64,000 nucleotides of DNA from Trichostrongylus colubriformis (GCA_963978905.1 OZ022258.1:32363282-32427281), one strand, 5' to 3'. Positions 21,617 through 34,519 are shown, counted from the first letter of the stretch. The notes: generated by a model not told the origin, from the letters alone. Numbers and translations are program-made.

Positions 21617-24415
21617 CCATTTGACCCTAGTTCAGCTTCTGACTGGTATTTGCCATAGCTTATTAGCACTCGCACGTATAATGTGTTGAGCCGGTTGGCC
21701 AATAAAGGACGGAGCGTGGATTCGAGCCCCGACCGAGGCCGAAGTTTTTGCTCATAATTAAGCATACTAGTAATAACCTTCGCATCGCGGGCTGCGGCAA
21801 AAATCAGCAGCTATCACAAATCACAAAAAAAACCCTTCAATTTTACAACCCAAAATACGACCCTTTTGAGCATTCTTCAACCCAGCTTAGCCATGGATAA
21901 CCGGGGTAGTGCTTATAACTAATTGTCTGTTCGCTATTTGAGCAACCTTTACCCTGTGAGGATCAACTTTCATGACTAGGACGTAACCTTTTTAGGGAGA
22001 CAGATTGGTCCGCCTACGGAACTATGGAGAAAATGAATTACCCCTTTTTTCGTGAAGTCTGCCCGAAGTTGAACTAATTTTCATGCATTGTTTCAGAACA
22101 ATGAGGATTGAATTACAATTGGTCACGCTCTTTCGGAGCGTAATGATGAACGTGCTAAACTGGTCACTGCTAAATGCAAGTAAAAGACCAACTATGAGTG
22201 TCGGTGCAATTAGTATTAATCAGTGGGGTCAGTGTGGGTTTAGAGGGAGTCATTATCATTTCGAATCAGTGTGGATTCCTCCTCTCCGACCCACGTTAAC
22301 CCATTAGACAGTTGCATTACTTGTCGTCTAATTCAATTTTAGCATGTCTTCCTACTACTAGGATGGCATTACTAGGAACGACCGACATTGTAGATTGCAT
22401 ATATGTATAACCGCACCTCACCTCCACTGGCTCTTCCCATCTTCGTTCCAAGTTAGTGCATGTATGCAGCGGCGGGTTTTGGACGCAGGTGCTCAATTTG
22501 AAGCGATGACGATGATGGGCCCAGACTCGCGTCTCGTTCTTCCGTCAGGCTTACGCTCGGCTCTACACCCGCTATTCACTCGGCGCAAATTGGATAATCT
22601 CCACATATCTGAATGGGCGAATGCAATCCATCGTGGCTCTGCTCTTACCTTTCATTGAGACGTCTCTTCAAAACCCATTCCATTTTTCGGCATTTACGTC
22701 TATTGACAAATGTGTTAATCTCATTTACTCCGTTATGGACGCCTATCTTCATGTCTCTTTGTATACCTCTGAACAAATTGTATCAACTCTTTTCTTTTCA
22801 TTAGTTGCTCAGTGCACAGAATCTTCTTCTACCAAGGTGTGTGCTTGTTGGGGTGAAGCTCATGATATTTTTTAGGATTTCAAGAGCTTGCAAATGCACT
22901 GATTCAAAAGTGTGCCGATCCGAACAACCCAAATCCATCACCCGAGGCGTCCGTCACACCTTGCCAGATTTGACATTGATCTCCTGCCAGGTCCTCAACC
23001 AAAAGCAAGGCTTGTCGAGTCAGTCATCCTAGTATGGAGACACATAAAGTAGCTCTGGAAGAGACTTGCTAAGGAGTGTATGGAAAAACTTGCGTTTCAA
23101 GAGCCGTTGATTGGTGGAGAAACTTTGAGCTCGTACACTTGTTGGGGAAGGACAACTTATGACTTGGGGAAGGACAACTTATGACATGATTGTTGTGTCT
23201 TCTTACAGAAGATGGGGTAGAGTTTTGAATGGATCGATTTGTACTCACTCTATTGACGTCAACAAAGTATTAGGTACATTGGCGCCCGAAATTTTGGGAC
23301 ACCCTGTAGTTTCCTGATATGTTCTGTCTTCATGTGATTGCACGCGCTCAGGAGAGGTGCATGGGTAATTTCTATGGTGTCAAGGGCACCGTATATCCAC
23401 CTTGTTCGAGAACTGGGAAAAGCGCGCTCAATTTTCAATAGAAAAGACACAATTTTCTGCGCGCTTATGTGACCTAGAAGCACAGTATAACATATGTTGG
23501 AGAAAAATTCCTCCTGGTATCATTCTTCCAGTAAGGTTACCTTTCGGCAGTAGATCCTCTATTCGGCAGTCTTGATCATACGACTCGAGAGCCTCGAAAG
23601 CGAATGATCTTATTTTTTCTTTGTTAGTTGCAGATTTGACTGATTACATGCGAGCTCCTCGTTACGCAATTATCAGATACACGCTGCTTTTGTGAAGGAG
23701 TGGATTACAGTTGAATCTAGCTGTGAAATGATTTGATTTTAAAGACATTCCGACATTTTTTCTGACTATAAGACAGCTTACTCGAATTCCATTCCAAAAG
23801 CGACTCGTTACCTCCGGGAAGAGGAAGTCTTTAGGTCCGGCATTGTAATTAGCGACTATTGAAATTCGCTTAATCAAATAGCATTCATTTTGGCGTTCTG
23901 AGAGGTGTTTACTGGATATGGCTATTCAAAAATAGTTTCCATGATTTCCTCCGCAGAATCGGCTTTGGATTCCTGCAAAATATAGTTGACATGAAAATTA
24001 TGAGGTTTGATTGACATTCTGTTTGAAGTACCCCCAGTTTGACCTTGAGTCACATTTCTTGTAATAGAAAGGAGTACTGAGTGTTCCTATCCTCTTTGTA
24101 CATGCCTATGGCGTCATTATATAACCAAAAGTATCAGCCCGAATTATTTAGGAGGTTTAATGGTGTATCCTCTCGGTCTCTGCTAGGACAGCAAACTTTT
24201 TCTTTGAAAGAAATTGTGTGAATACTCAACCCTAGTTGGTTAGGATCAGAATAGTTCGGAATCGTTCTTCAGCAGAAATTCGATCTCCACTGAGGTCATT
24301 GAGGCAGAATTTCAGAGCTTCACACTGTTCTGCTCCATTGTATTGAAGCACCAAACGTTTTTCGCAATCACCATACTACTGGCGGCCCACTTCCGAGAAT
24401 GTGTATGTATTGGAT
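21617..24415. other. Unassigned intergenic sequence
   Basis: No convincing exon was found. There is a direct duplication of GGGGAAGGACAACTTATGAC at about 23143-23186. ATTTTGGGACACCCTGTAG near 23294 looks like the end of a terminal-inverted-repeat transposon, but no partner end was found. Confidence 0.4.
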
Positions 24416-25670
24416 GAGGAATAAGCTCCCGCGGTTTCTTTTAACCCCGTTTTTCACACTGTTCCCTTCATCTTTCGACAAAGCTCATATTTTCGATAGA
24501 GCTTTTTTTGCTCTACAAAACGCTACTATCTCTTTTTCGATTCCTTCGACTACCTAATATTTATGAGGTTTGGAAATGAAATAATCTAAAGGCAAAAATT
24601 GGCACTCTCGACACTTCGCCTTCCTCGTCTGCCATCGTGATCGTATGCACATATAGTTTAGATAGAGCTTTTCAGCTCTATAGAATCTTTTTATACAAGT
24701 CGCTCAACTTTTTGCTGTTTTTAGGACTCACAAATGCAGTACTCGCGAATGTGTGCACTTTCGTTACAGTCCAGTTCCCGAAGGCTGGCAGAGCGTGGCC
24801 TACAGAGTTGGGTGAGAGTGTGTAGCGGGGGAGAGAGATCAATACAAGTCCGTAGGCCTCGCCCTGCCAGCCGTCGGGAAATGGACTGTATCTCCTCTTC
24901 CTCGTCTATCATCCGAGATTGGAGAGGGTTTGAATGTATGCATTCGATAGGGCTTTTTTTGCTCTACAAGATCATACCACTCTTCTTTCGTATCCTCTCA
25001 TATTTCAACATGTAGGAATACGTTTCCACCTGTTTTTCAATTCAAAAATGCAAAATGAAAATGATTTTTTTTTGGCAGAGTGTTTTATATCATTCGATAG
25101 AGCTCTTTTCGCTCTACAAGATATTTTGAGGATTTTGTCCCAATTAATTTTTGCCATTTTTCAGATCATTTGAAGTCGACGAAATTGAGCGTTTTCATCA
25201 CATGGTGTCAAAAATGCTCGATTTCGTTGACTGTCAAACGATTTAAAAAGTGGCAAAAATTAATTCGAACAAAACCCGTAAACACTATCTCATATAGCGA
25301 AAAGAGCTCTATCGAATGATACAAAACACTCTCAACATTTTCATTATGCAATTTTAAATTGAAAAACAGGTGCAAACGTATTCCTACATGCCAAAATATG
25401 AGAGAATACAAAAAAGAGTGATATCATCTTGTAGAGCAAAAAAAAAGCTCTATCGAACGCATATATTTAAACCCCCTCCAATCTCGATGATAGACGAGGA
25501 AGAGGAGATAACGAAAGTGCACACTTTTGCGAGTACTGCATTTGTGAGTCCTAAAAACAGCAAAAAGTTGAGCGATTTGTACAAAAAGTAGTACCATTCT
25601 GTAGAGCTGGAAAAGCTCTATCTGAAACATATGCGCATAAATTATTCGGCGGACGAGGAAGGCGAAGGTA
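24416..25670. repeat. Kilobase-scale palindromic element, copy 1 (right arm cut short)
   Basis: The two arms are reverse complements around a centre near 25203, where GTCGACGAAATTGAGCGTTTT faces AAAATGCTCGATTTCGTTGAC. Further out GATAGAGCTTTTTTTGCTCTAC at about 24947 faces GTAGAGCAAAAAAAAAGCTC at about 25432, and the CTTCGCCTTCCTCGTCTGCC at about 24616 faces its complement at 25651-25670. The left arm goes on to GAATAAGCTCCCGCGG near 24420; the matching right end is missing and mariner sequence starts instead. A small motif, GATAGAGCT-T(n)-AGCTCTAC, itself palindromic, recurs several times per arm. There is no conserved reading frame. Confidence 0.85.
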
Positions 25671-26577
25671 TTCAACCTGCTTCGTATCGGCAAACTCCTC
25701 CTGGCGCAGGTTTGCATCGAGAACCCGGAAAAGGTGGTAATCCGTTGGTTGAAGGTCTGGGGAATAAGGGGGGGGGGGTGGGTGAGGGAGAGTCTCGATG
25801 CCTAACTGCATCAGTTTTGCGGGTGACTTGCGAAGTCTGGGGTTTTGCGTTATCGTGCAACAGGACAGGACCCTTTCTGTTTGTCAGTGCCGGCCATAGT
25901 TTTTCCAACTTCTCATACATCAGAACCAAATCACGAAAATAGGACTCAGCTGTGATGGTCTGACCAGGTTGCAGCATGCTAAAGTGGATTACGCCCTTAC
26001 AACACCACCAAACAGTGAGCAGCACCTTTTTGGGGTGTAAATCTGGCTTGGGGAAGACTGTGGGAAGGGAACTTTTGTCTACCCAAACATAGCCACGCTT
26101 CTTAATGTCGTACATAACCCATTTTTCATCTACAGCTATGAGGCGTTCAAGGAAGGAGTCCGATTTCCAACGAACAAGTATGTTACAACATGTGTCATAA
26201 CGTGCGTACTGCTGGGCATCGGTGAGATCATGTGGAATCCACTTCTGAAGTTTTCTCACTTTTCCCATTTTAGCGAAGTGTCTTGAAACTCTGCTCTGGT
26301 GAACACACAAGTCCTCTGCCGGCGCTGCTGTGGTTGTTTCCGGATTTGTTTCTACGGTGGCCTTCAAATCCTCGTCGTCAGATGATCGTCGACCTTGATG
26401 CGGCTCATATTGAAGATTAAAGTCTCCAGAACCTAACCTCGCAAATCAAGGGCGCACGGTTCTTTCGGTAGGGGACTCCTGGCCCCACGCACGGCTGAGG
26501 TTCGAGCTGGCTTCGGCCGCGGAGTGACCCAGTTTGAACTCATGACGCATGATCATGCGAAACCCGTACCTTTCCAT
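25671..26577 (-). pseudogene. mariner transposase, nearly full length, inactivated
   Basis: Translation on the minus strand begins MERYGFRMIMRHEFKLGHSA, the helix-turn-helix DNA-binding start of mariner proteins. It continues with the catalytic core: LIAVDEKWVMYD (first Asp), VLLHDNAKPQTSQVTR (second Asp) and HPPPPPYSPDLQPTDYHLF (third Asp, D34D spacing type). Two lesions are seen: a TGA at 26446-26448 where the family has Trp (TVR-W), and a frameshift near 25765-25810 at a G/C homopolymer, after which the third-Asp block is in another frame. The C-terminus stops at EEFADTKQVEY and runs straight into the arm of the neighbouring palindrome. Such a transposase would cut and paste at TA sites; this copy cannot. 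Confidence 0.9.
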
Positions 26578-26707
26578 AATGAAGTTCAGAGCCTGTAAAA
26601 AACCTGTTACCAAAGGCCGCCACCAAACGAGGTGTGAACTGGGAAGGACTGAGCAAGACTTACAAGAGGTATATTCAGGCTGACTCGAGCTGTGAAACAG
26701 GGGTGTA

Positions 26708-26916
26708 GGTTGGGACACACGAATCTAGGCCGTGACCCTGTAACAGCCTGTGGCCTTTGACCTAAGCCTTAAACAATTCAGACAATTTGTTTAGTAAATC
26801 GTGTCCTCCTTGCAAGTCTGTTCCGTTGTATAGTCAAATTGTTTGAATTATTCATGTCACAGGGCAAAGGCCACAGGCTGTCACAAGGTCACGGCCTAGA
26901 TTCGTGTGTCCCAACC
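26708..26916. mobile_element. Short MITE/foldback element with about 55-base inverted ends
   Basis: GGTTGGGACACACGAATCTA at 26708 is repeated as its exact reverse complement ending at 26916, and the match runs for about 55 bases per side with few mismatches (through AGGCCGTGACC and ACAGCCTGTGGCCTTTG). About 100 bases of AT-rich centre contain a weaker continuation of the palindrome. There is no coding capacity. It may be non-autonomous or the remains of the mariner's surroundings; no clear target-site duplication was found. Confidence 0.8.
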
Positions 26917-27082
26917 GTCAGCCGCGAAACAGCGCCAAAAAAAGGCTGCTTATTTGAGGATAAAACGGCCATTTATTCTGCATACACCTATGTACTATTT
27001 TGAAAGGAAAACATTAAAAGTATCAGTGTGGATGCCTGACTCTGCTGATTATGCGTTGGTATATTTTGATCTACTCAAAAAT

Positions 27083-28027
27083 CTATTTTGTTTGTACAGA
27101 TTCTCGCTGCTCAGAGTATTTCGGTATAAATAGTATTATGTTCGATTTGACAAAGAGGTTACTCAACGAATTTGGAAATCTTTCAGTGGTGAAGTTAAAG
27201 TCATGATATTTATTATAAAGTTTTGTATGGATTCTGTTCCCTGTAATGCTAATTTCTAGATCAAGGTATTGACACTTTGCTTCATGACCATGAGTAATTT
27301 CGAAATTCAAAATCGTTTTATAAACAATATTGCTGAGCGTGTCTGTAGGGCTAGAGATGGTTTGTGTGAATTATGTATTATCGATATGTCGTCCATATAC
27401 CTAAAAGGTTTAGATCCCAGTTTTTCTAGTGGTGTGATATTCAAGGAAGTGTAAGTGCGACTATTTTAATGTGATCATTGACAGGTAGTCACTTTCAGTG
27501 TGATTATCAATAAGTAGTCTAAAGATATATTATGACCGTAACTTAATAATTGTAATTTTTGTACTATAGGCTCCTTGTTTAGAAAGTTTTATGGTCATTA
27601 CTGGCAAGAAATTTTTGGTCACTGTTTTGAGAACAAATCCTCAGAATTTTTTCGATATTTTGCTCTGATTGTACATGTGGCGGGTTGGTCAACATACTGG
27701 TAAGATCAGCTGAAAAAAGTTTCATATATCTGTATTTTGTACATTTCGTATTTGTTCTCTAATTATTATTATTTATATTACTAATTGCCAATAGCCAGTA
27801 AATTTGGCGTTTCTACTTTTCATGGTTTTACTGTAGTTGATGGAGTGTGTTTTAATGAGCGTCAAGAGTCTAGTAAGTGTCAACGAAAGCTGTTCGACAC
27901 TGCTAGTTGTCGTCCCTATGATGAATCGAAATTCGATGGGCGATTTGTGTAAGCTTGGAATAGCATAATTTGTAGGTGCAGTTAGGTCAGATATACTTTC
28001 GATATACTTGCTACTGGTTGTCATCAT
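27083..28027 (-). pseudogene. Reverse transcriptase fragments with YMDD motif
   Basis: Read on the minus strand from high to low coordinates: NYAIPSLHKSPIEFRFIIG near 27940-27990 matches the palm entry 'GLPKxHK...RPI' region of Penelope-like and related reverse transcriptases. RYMDDI at 27385-27402 is the catalytic motif. Then, in another frame, FEITHGHEAKCQYLDLEISI and KLYNKYHDFNFTTERFPN correspond to the block after the active site. At least one frameshift separates YMDD from the last block, so the copy is dead. The exact family is uncertain; Penelope-like is preferred because of the GIY-YIG remains next to it. Confidence 0.65.
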
Positions 28028-28593
28028 GGTGCGGTTGCGGATTTTCCGCTCAATAGGTGGAACCTCAGGATCTCCGAAGACGACGATTCAGTCGGAGCAT
28101 TAGGCCATTTTGATGAATGATCCACCAATCAACCCCGAAAGGCACAAACTAATTGAACAACTGCTGATATTATTTTTGTTGTCAAACATTCTGTCTTTTC
28201 GATGACATTAACATGATTTTCAATATCTATGTTATATAAGGACTACTAGATTTTTGTTACAGCGTGATAGAATTGTTATTGTATTCGATACCCATTTCTT
28301 TCATGATATTTTGTAGGTAAAACTTTTTACAAACGATTCCATTGTTGCAAAAAGCTGCTATCTCTGCGCATCATCCAGTATCGTATGGTTGAATGTTTCT
28401 GGAGCTCTTAAACTTCTTATATTTATTTAGTGATGAGCTTTCAGCAATAATGCGCTCTTTAGATCTCAAAATATTTCGAATATTCCAACATTTCGAACAT
28501 TGGAACATACCAGGAAGCGAGGGTGACCGAGCGGCGCAGTAGTGGAAAGGAAAAGAGACACCCTTCTACACTGAGATGAAGGGAACTTACTGT

Positions 28594-29100
28594 TCACTCT
28601 ATTAGCTTCAATAGGTCACGTCGCTCTTCTTTTGCCTTGATTTCTGGTCTGATACGGCGTATTTCCGGCGCCTCCACAATCTTCCTCTTCCGGGGTCGTA
28701 CCAAATGTTTATGGAGGACTTTTACATCAGAAGATGGTGCATCCTGGTTTATATGTTTCAGGGTACGGTGCCTGGAAGCAGCGGGATTGGCCAACGCTCT
28801 TCAGTGTTTGCCCAAGCGAATCTTCAAGTGTCTTTTGGTCTCTCCTACGTACTTCTCTCCACACCCTCTCCAACGGATCAAGTAGACTGTGTCTTGAAGT
28901 TCACAGATTTCCTCCAATGCACAGTATCGGCTAGAGTGCGCATGGCGCTTTCTTTCGTAAGGTCGTGACGATGTAAACAGATCCTTCAACGTAGGGGGAA
29001 GTCGGAACACGAGTTGATTGGGAAGTTGGGAGTCTTTCACGACACGATTCTCCTCACGTGCCATTTTGTCATTCGTGAAAGGTACTGTGAGGATTATACC
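28594..29100 (-). pseudogene. GIY-YIG endonuclease end of a Penelope-like element
   Basis: The minus-strand frame reads VPFTNDKMAREENRVVKDSQ, then LVFRLPPTLKDLF, a Cys-containing linker, and the nuclease core VYLIRWRGCGEKYVGETKRH with LKIRLGKH. An in-frame TGA at 28801-28803 interrupts it, probably in place of Trp, and the frame then continues to a charged C-terminus (EIRRIRPEIKAKEERRD) as in complete GIY-YIG domains. In Penelope-like elements this nuclease sits after the reverse transcriptase and nicks the target. Here it lies upstream of the YMDD fragments on the same strand, so the two probably belong to different, adjoining copies. Confidence 0.7.
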
Positions 29101-30133
29101 ATCTGCTTATCTTTGCGGGATCCATGTTTTCGAATTTCCTTCGCAATATGCATTGCTTTCGAGGATAGTTTTGATCTTAGCTTCTACATCTGGGCCCTTT
29201 GTTATTCCATAGCTGTTACCAGCTTTATCTAATGGGTGAGAAATAAAATACCGCTGTAACTGTCGAATCTCATCTTTGACATGGTAATATATTATACTAT
29301 ACATGGATATCGTGCAAAGCCAGTCCGTAAAAGCTTGGGTTTTTAAGTCTTGCACATTTTTGTTTCAATCATAATATGTAGCTCTTTTGATGTGAAAGTA
29401 ATTAGTTTTTATCTTCACTCAGTAATATTCATATAACCATCAACTGCTCTTTTAATCCAACTTTTTGTTGACTTTCTAGTGATAGACGTTTTTATTCTGC
29501 GTTTACATCCTTTGTCAAGAGTCAGGGATTTCTTGTTTTCTTGTGATTGAAAAAAATTGCATCTCCTGTTACCAGATGTCAATGGTACCGATCCACATAA
29601 TTTTTTGTAAATATCTTCTTCGCGAATCCTTTGGTTTTTAAGTACATCAACGATATTTCGGCTTGTGAGGTTTTTCAATGTATTGCTGTAATTGAAAATC
29701 AAGTCTGAAGCCAGGCTTTCGTAATTATGTAAAACTCTGAATGAAATATATTGTGTTGTAGTATTGTTTTGGATTATTCTCTCAATACTGCGAGAGTGTA
29801 GGATTTTGTTGATTCGTAAATAGTATTTTCTGTTTCCAACATCATTGTTTCCTTACTCTTTCCATCTTTTCTTGAGTATTCTGCGTGTGAAATACGAGTG
29901 TTCTGATTCACAAGTAATGGAACTAGTGATGTCAAAGATATCACCGTATGCCTCAAAGCAATCATTACTTCCAAATGGTTGTAAGCTGTAAGCATAAAAT
30001 CTGTAATCAATAACTTGATCCAGAAGTCTTTCTTGCTTTGTAATATGATATTATTTTTGTTTTCAGCAAGATTATGAAGCATGGTAAGGGTAATGGTTCC
30101 TTCCGGTATTATCATTAAAATGTTGGTAGACAT
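29101..30133 (-). pseudogene. Probable further Penelope-like debris
   Basis: Minus-strand open segments at 29107-29355 (HVKDEIRQLQRYFISHPLDK ... KIKTILESNAY), 29415-29702 (NIVDVLKNQRIREEDIYKKL) and 29774-30133 are basic and resemble the poorly conserved connector between reverse transcriptase and GIY-YIG. No catalytic motif is visible, and the frames are broken. The assignment rests on position and general character. Confidence 0.35.
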
Positions 30134-32796
30134 AATAGTTTGTAGTATTCTACTTATTTGATATTTGATTCTCTGTTTCTATCTTTCAATTTTTTAGTGG
30201 CTAAACCTACGTATTGGAAACCACATTCTAAACTTAAGACAATAAATCACATTTACGCTGCAGCAGTCGGCATGTTCATTTGGATAATTATTTATTTTTA
30301 AATTAGTAGTAACAAGGTAATAACAAGGTGGACATGCTATTTCCTAGTTTCTTGAGGTCTACCACTTCTGCGGTCCTTGTTACAACGATTGTGTGCTCAG
30401 TTATGTTATATGCCTAAGTTGTAATTTGGATGGCTGCATTCAAATGTCTTTTCTGTGCTCTCATGGAATTCGCCATAGCAATGTAATAAACTTCATCATA
30501 ATTATGAGCATATTTGGGCATACATTGCACCCTTATCATGTCTCTTAGTCACAGAGGCTGGGACCAAAAAACTGGCCGGAATGATTAGTACAACACTCGA
30601 TCTTCTTCCCTACCGCCTCTCTCCTTTCGTCCATGATCTATTCTTTGCTTCTCTTATCCGGGGCTCTCACCGGCTCCTTCGCCCCCGAATATTAAAGGTA
30701 GCACAGAGAACACTAATATAGGACATTTGATCTGGTTTTAGTCATTTCTTCTCACTGACAGCTATTTAAAGTCATTGAATGCTGTTCAACTAGACAACCA
30801 GCCTATTAATACCGCCGGATCCGCCTTCAGTAAACAAGCATTTTGATTACAGCTTGGATGCTTTCTACTGGAACCCTCGGACAACAATGATTGGCAATGA
30901 TGAACCGAATAGAAATGCAGACTTATCAATCGAGCTGTAGTTGTCCTTCTGATCTCTTGTGGATCCTGTGGGAGTCCAGTCAGAAATGTAAAAACCTCCT
31001 TCGACTCACGGCGTAGTTCTGACTTCAACGTGCTAATGACGGAGAGACTCAAAGTTCAAGTAACCTAGCTGTGTGCAGGATCAGCTTCACCAATGCAGCT
31101 GATGATGTTCTCATGACTGCAATTATTCCTGTTTTAGTTCACAAACGCCGTGGGATTTAATGATGATTGGTTCCTTGGATTCGCTCTATCACGTTTTGAG
31201 TGAGCACGTAGACCTAATTAGTTTTCGTAAAGCTGATCATGGAGACTTCATCTACCAACAGCGTTCCAAGGATATTGAAGTCCTGTGACACCAATGGGAA
31301 TAATAATTTCGCCAGAACCCTCTCCCTTAGGGTGATATGAATGCAACTCTTATTTTTGCTTCGAGCGCCATTTGGCCCTAGCAATTTCCTCACGAGACTT
31401 GCAACTTACATATGGGCAGGGTCAACATGATTCGAGGATTCCTCAGCGGTAGAGTTGTATGTCAGGTGTAAAAGCAGGAGGTTCTTTTTCTGAAGATTCC
31501 TGGACGATTTTTTGACGACCACCTTCTTCGAGAGATGAGTTGACTTTCAAGAAAAGGCCGTCAATCAGTAGCCTGACTTATGTGCATTGATGGCAATGCT
31601 ATGATTATAGATGGCGACTTAACAGTTGAGGACGACCAGGAGGCTGTTGCCGTATTTCTCAAAACGCATGTAGGGGCTATCAAGTGCTAAGTGACTGACA
31701 ACTATGATATTTGATTCTGCCATTTAGTGCCGAAATAGCGAAGATAGGCTAATGTCGGCAGCATAGTGGAGCGACCATGCATGTTGATGCCGAATGACAA
31801 GAGCGAAATTCGGGATCACGATAACGAAGAGCCTCATGTGGTCATAATCCAATTCAGCAGGAAAAAGCGCAGCAGGTTCAGTCTTGTCGGCGCCAAAACA
31901 ATGCTAATTTTGCTATCAAGGTCTCAAAAAATCTCAGAAGAAAGGAAAGTTCAGGGGGAATTTCATAGCGTGAAGTGGCTTTGATAAACCACCAGTGCCT
32001 GCCGAAGGTTTTTCGTGTGGTACGCCGTTTTTTCAGAGTTTCATTTCATTGTGAAACGCTTTGGGAAACGGTCACTCAATAGTCACTGGCTTTGGGAAAC
32101 GGCTACTCAATAGTCACACGTAACATTTTTGGAGGTTCTGTGCCTTCACAGGGAAGTTTCTGTCGGCTTCGATCTGGCTCGCTAGGAGAGTAAACGATCA
32201 TGCATGTCATGATCACCTTCACAAACCAAAGGTAGTGGAGTCATCGCGACCCACTTTCTTCTTCATCCCCTGATCCTCTTCTTCAACTCATTGGTGGCTT
32301 CCAGGTTCCATCCTACTTTGTTCGAGAGTGTTCAATTGATTCAGATGGGTGTTCTTAGAGGAAGTAGTTGGTTTCAGGGATGGATGGATTGCTTCTCAAA
32401 CAAACAATCTCGGACACAATCGAGTATTTTACTACTGGATCCACCGACTTGGTTCTTGAAAACAATCTCACAGCTAGTCTTTCAAGTCTCCGTTCACAAA
32501 TATGTGCTCATGATGTGGTCATTACCACTGATAACTTTGAACTTCTTAAGCTGCGGTGCGATGTCAGCTTGTGTTGTCATCTCTCTCTATGTATGGGCAA
32601 TTTTGTTGCTATTTTCTACATCTGCAATCATAGACTTTCTTGTAGGTGTTTTATATCTGGATATCTTGAATAATAATTTTATTCGAAGATTTTTGGTATC
32701 ATCCCAGTGCGGAAGTCTTCCTTCGGAAAACTGAGTATTGAAACCTGGTCCCGTTGGTGATTTCAGACAGTAGACGACGTCTGCAGTGTGTACAGG
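30134..32796. other. Unassigned intergenic sequence
   Basis: No exon with family resemblance was found. A direct duplication of about 40 bases (CTTTGGGAAACGGYYACTCAATAGTCAC) occupies 32058-32118. An open frame at 32291-32734 is hydrophobic but has no recognisable domain. Confidence 0.4.
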
Positions 32797-34516
32797 GTGC
32801 AGCAAAAGTACTGATCGCCTACCGAAGTTTTACCATGTAGCAAGAAATGACGTATCAACAAGTATTTCACTACCATATGTGATCAACAAAAAGATCCCAC
32901 TAACATAACATGATATGCCCCAGGAATTCAATAGTGGGTACAATGACAAAGAGGGTTAAAGGCACACCACGCGGTAATCAAAGTGGTCCTTACATTCTCA
33001 GAGCAGGTGGACCCTTGGATAGTTGTAAAGATTGCACCCTTTTCGCGGCGCCACGGCTCACCCCCTACGCGTACGGCCTTGTCGACCTGAGCCGACTTGA
33101 GCCCACCGAGCCGAATCACACCCGGCATAGACGAGAGGGAAACTTGCGATAAGACAAGATAAGGCAGCGATATCAACAGGGAAGATAGCTTGAACAGGGG
33201 AAAACAGGGGATATGGCAGCATTTTGAGCGATATCATCGTGGAAAAGCTCCTCTATAATCTCCAATACTCGTACAAGGACTGAGGGCAGGGAGCTCTATT
33301 TTTGGTGGTTTTGGGGGGTTTCGAATCATTTCTCTTCACTAGTGGGTAAACCAGGGCCTCTACATCCCGTTACACGCGCGATAGCTCTCATAATTTTTCG
33401 CGAGGTGTGCCTTTAAGAGAAGCATTCACCGGTCGCACAAACCGCTTCATGCCTCCTGAAAGTGGTCTCAAAAGCAGTGACTGAATTGAGAGGAGTATGT
33501 CCGCATTCATACTTCGTGCTCCAACGGCGGGTGTTGACGTCGGCACCGGCAGTAACGGCGTCAAAGTCAGGTGTCCGTCACCGACCATGGCTGCTCTCTG
33601 ATTTCACGCTCCGTTTGCAGAATACTTGACCCGAGCAGATTACAGTATGATGATAGTAGCGAGAATCATATATAGTTTGGTACCAAGCCAAGATTCAAAT
33701 TCGTTGTAGCTCTCGCCACGATCATCACACTGTAGCGTGGTTAGGTTAAGCGCTCTGCAAACGGAGCGCTTCACCAGGGTTCGGTCGTGGTCGGCGGCGA
33801 GCACATGACTCTGGCACGTCACTTCCGATGCCGGCGTCCGTGCGAAAGGTATGAACGCGGCCTACCGCAAGCTTTGCGCTTCGGGATGCTCGGAACGAAA
33901 AACCTAGTCGCCTCACATTGAAGCAGTCTAAAGAGGAGTTACTGTGAGACGGTGCCGTGGAGCACCAAAGTTCCTCAAGTCGACGAGACTGGGGTCAAAA
34001 CCAATCATCAGAGGTTTCAACATGTCAACAAGAGACACGCTCAATTCTAGATAATAGCTCACTGCAGACTCACTATCAATGAGTTCCAGCATTGAGCAGC
34101 TTGATCCACAATAGGACGAACAGCTTAGAACAGCCTTCACAATCTTATCGCATCGCAACAGACCGCCAATCAACAAGACTCTTTACCCTCTCGACGTTCC
34201 TTTCGGAGTATCTTGAGCGAAGCAGGGGACCCATAAAACGTTAAGCTTAGTGGACGGTGAAGCCTTATTCGATACTCAGAATTTTGCTCTGGCGAAAGAT
34301 TACAACGATTTGCTCGACGGTCACCTGTGTCCGACGACATACGCTATCTATCTCGCCATTTTGCGAGTGTGTATGAGACAGAGGCGATACTATCAAATTC
34401 TAGAGACAGAAATGTTTGTTTATCTATCACACTTGAACAAAAGCCATAATTATACCTCCTTGCTAGTTGAAATGCTAGCACTTTGTCAGGCGGTCAATAC
34501 TTTTGCCGCATCCTGC
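32797..34516. mobile_element. Candidate terminal-inverted-repeat element (or two same-family ends)
   Basis: TACAGGGTGCAGCAAAAGTACTGATCGCC at 32797 is matched by GGCGGTCAATACTTTTGCCGCATCCTGCA at 34491-34519 in reverse complement, about 24 of 29 bases. The DNA between them has no recognisable transposase. The sequence next to the right end (about 34310-34530) is related to 63310-63535, which ends in the same way, showing a dispersed family. Whether these two ends belong to one insertion is not proven. Confidence 0.4.
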
Positions 34517-34519
34517 AGT

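Noticed and set aside
32291..32734. Hydrophobic 147-residue open frame as a membrane protein
   Set aside because: No family resemblance, no flanking exons, and hydrophobicity is explained by T-rich composition; the opposite strand is equally open.
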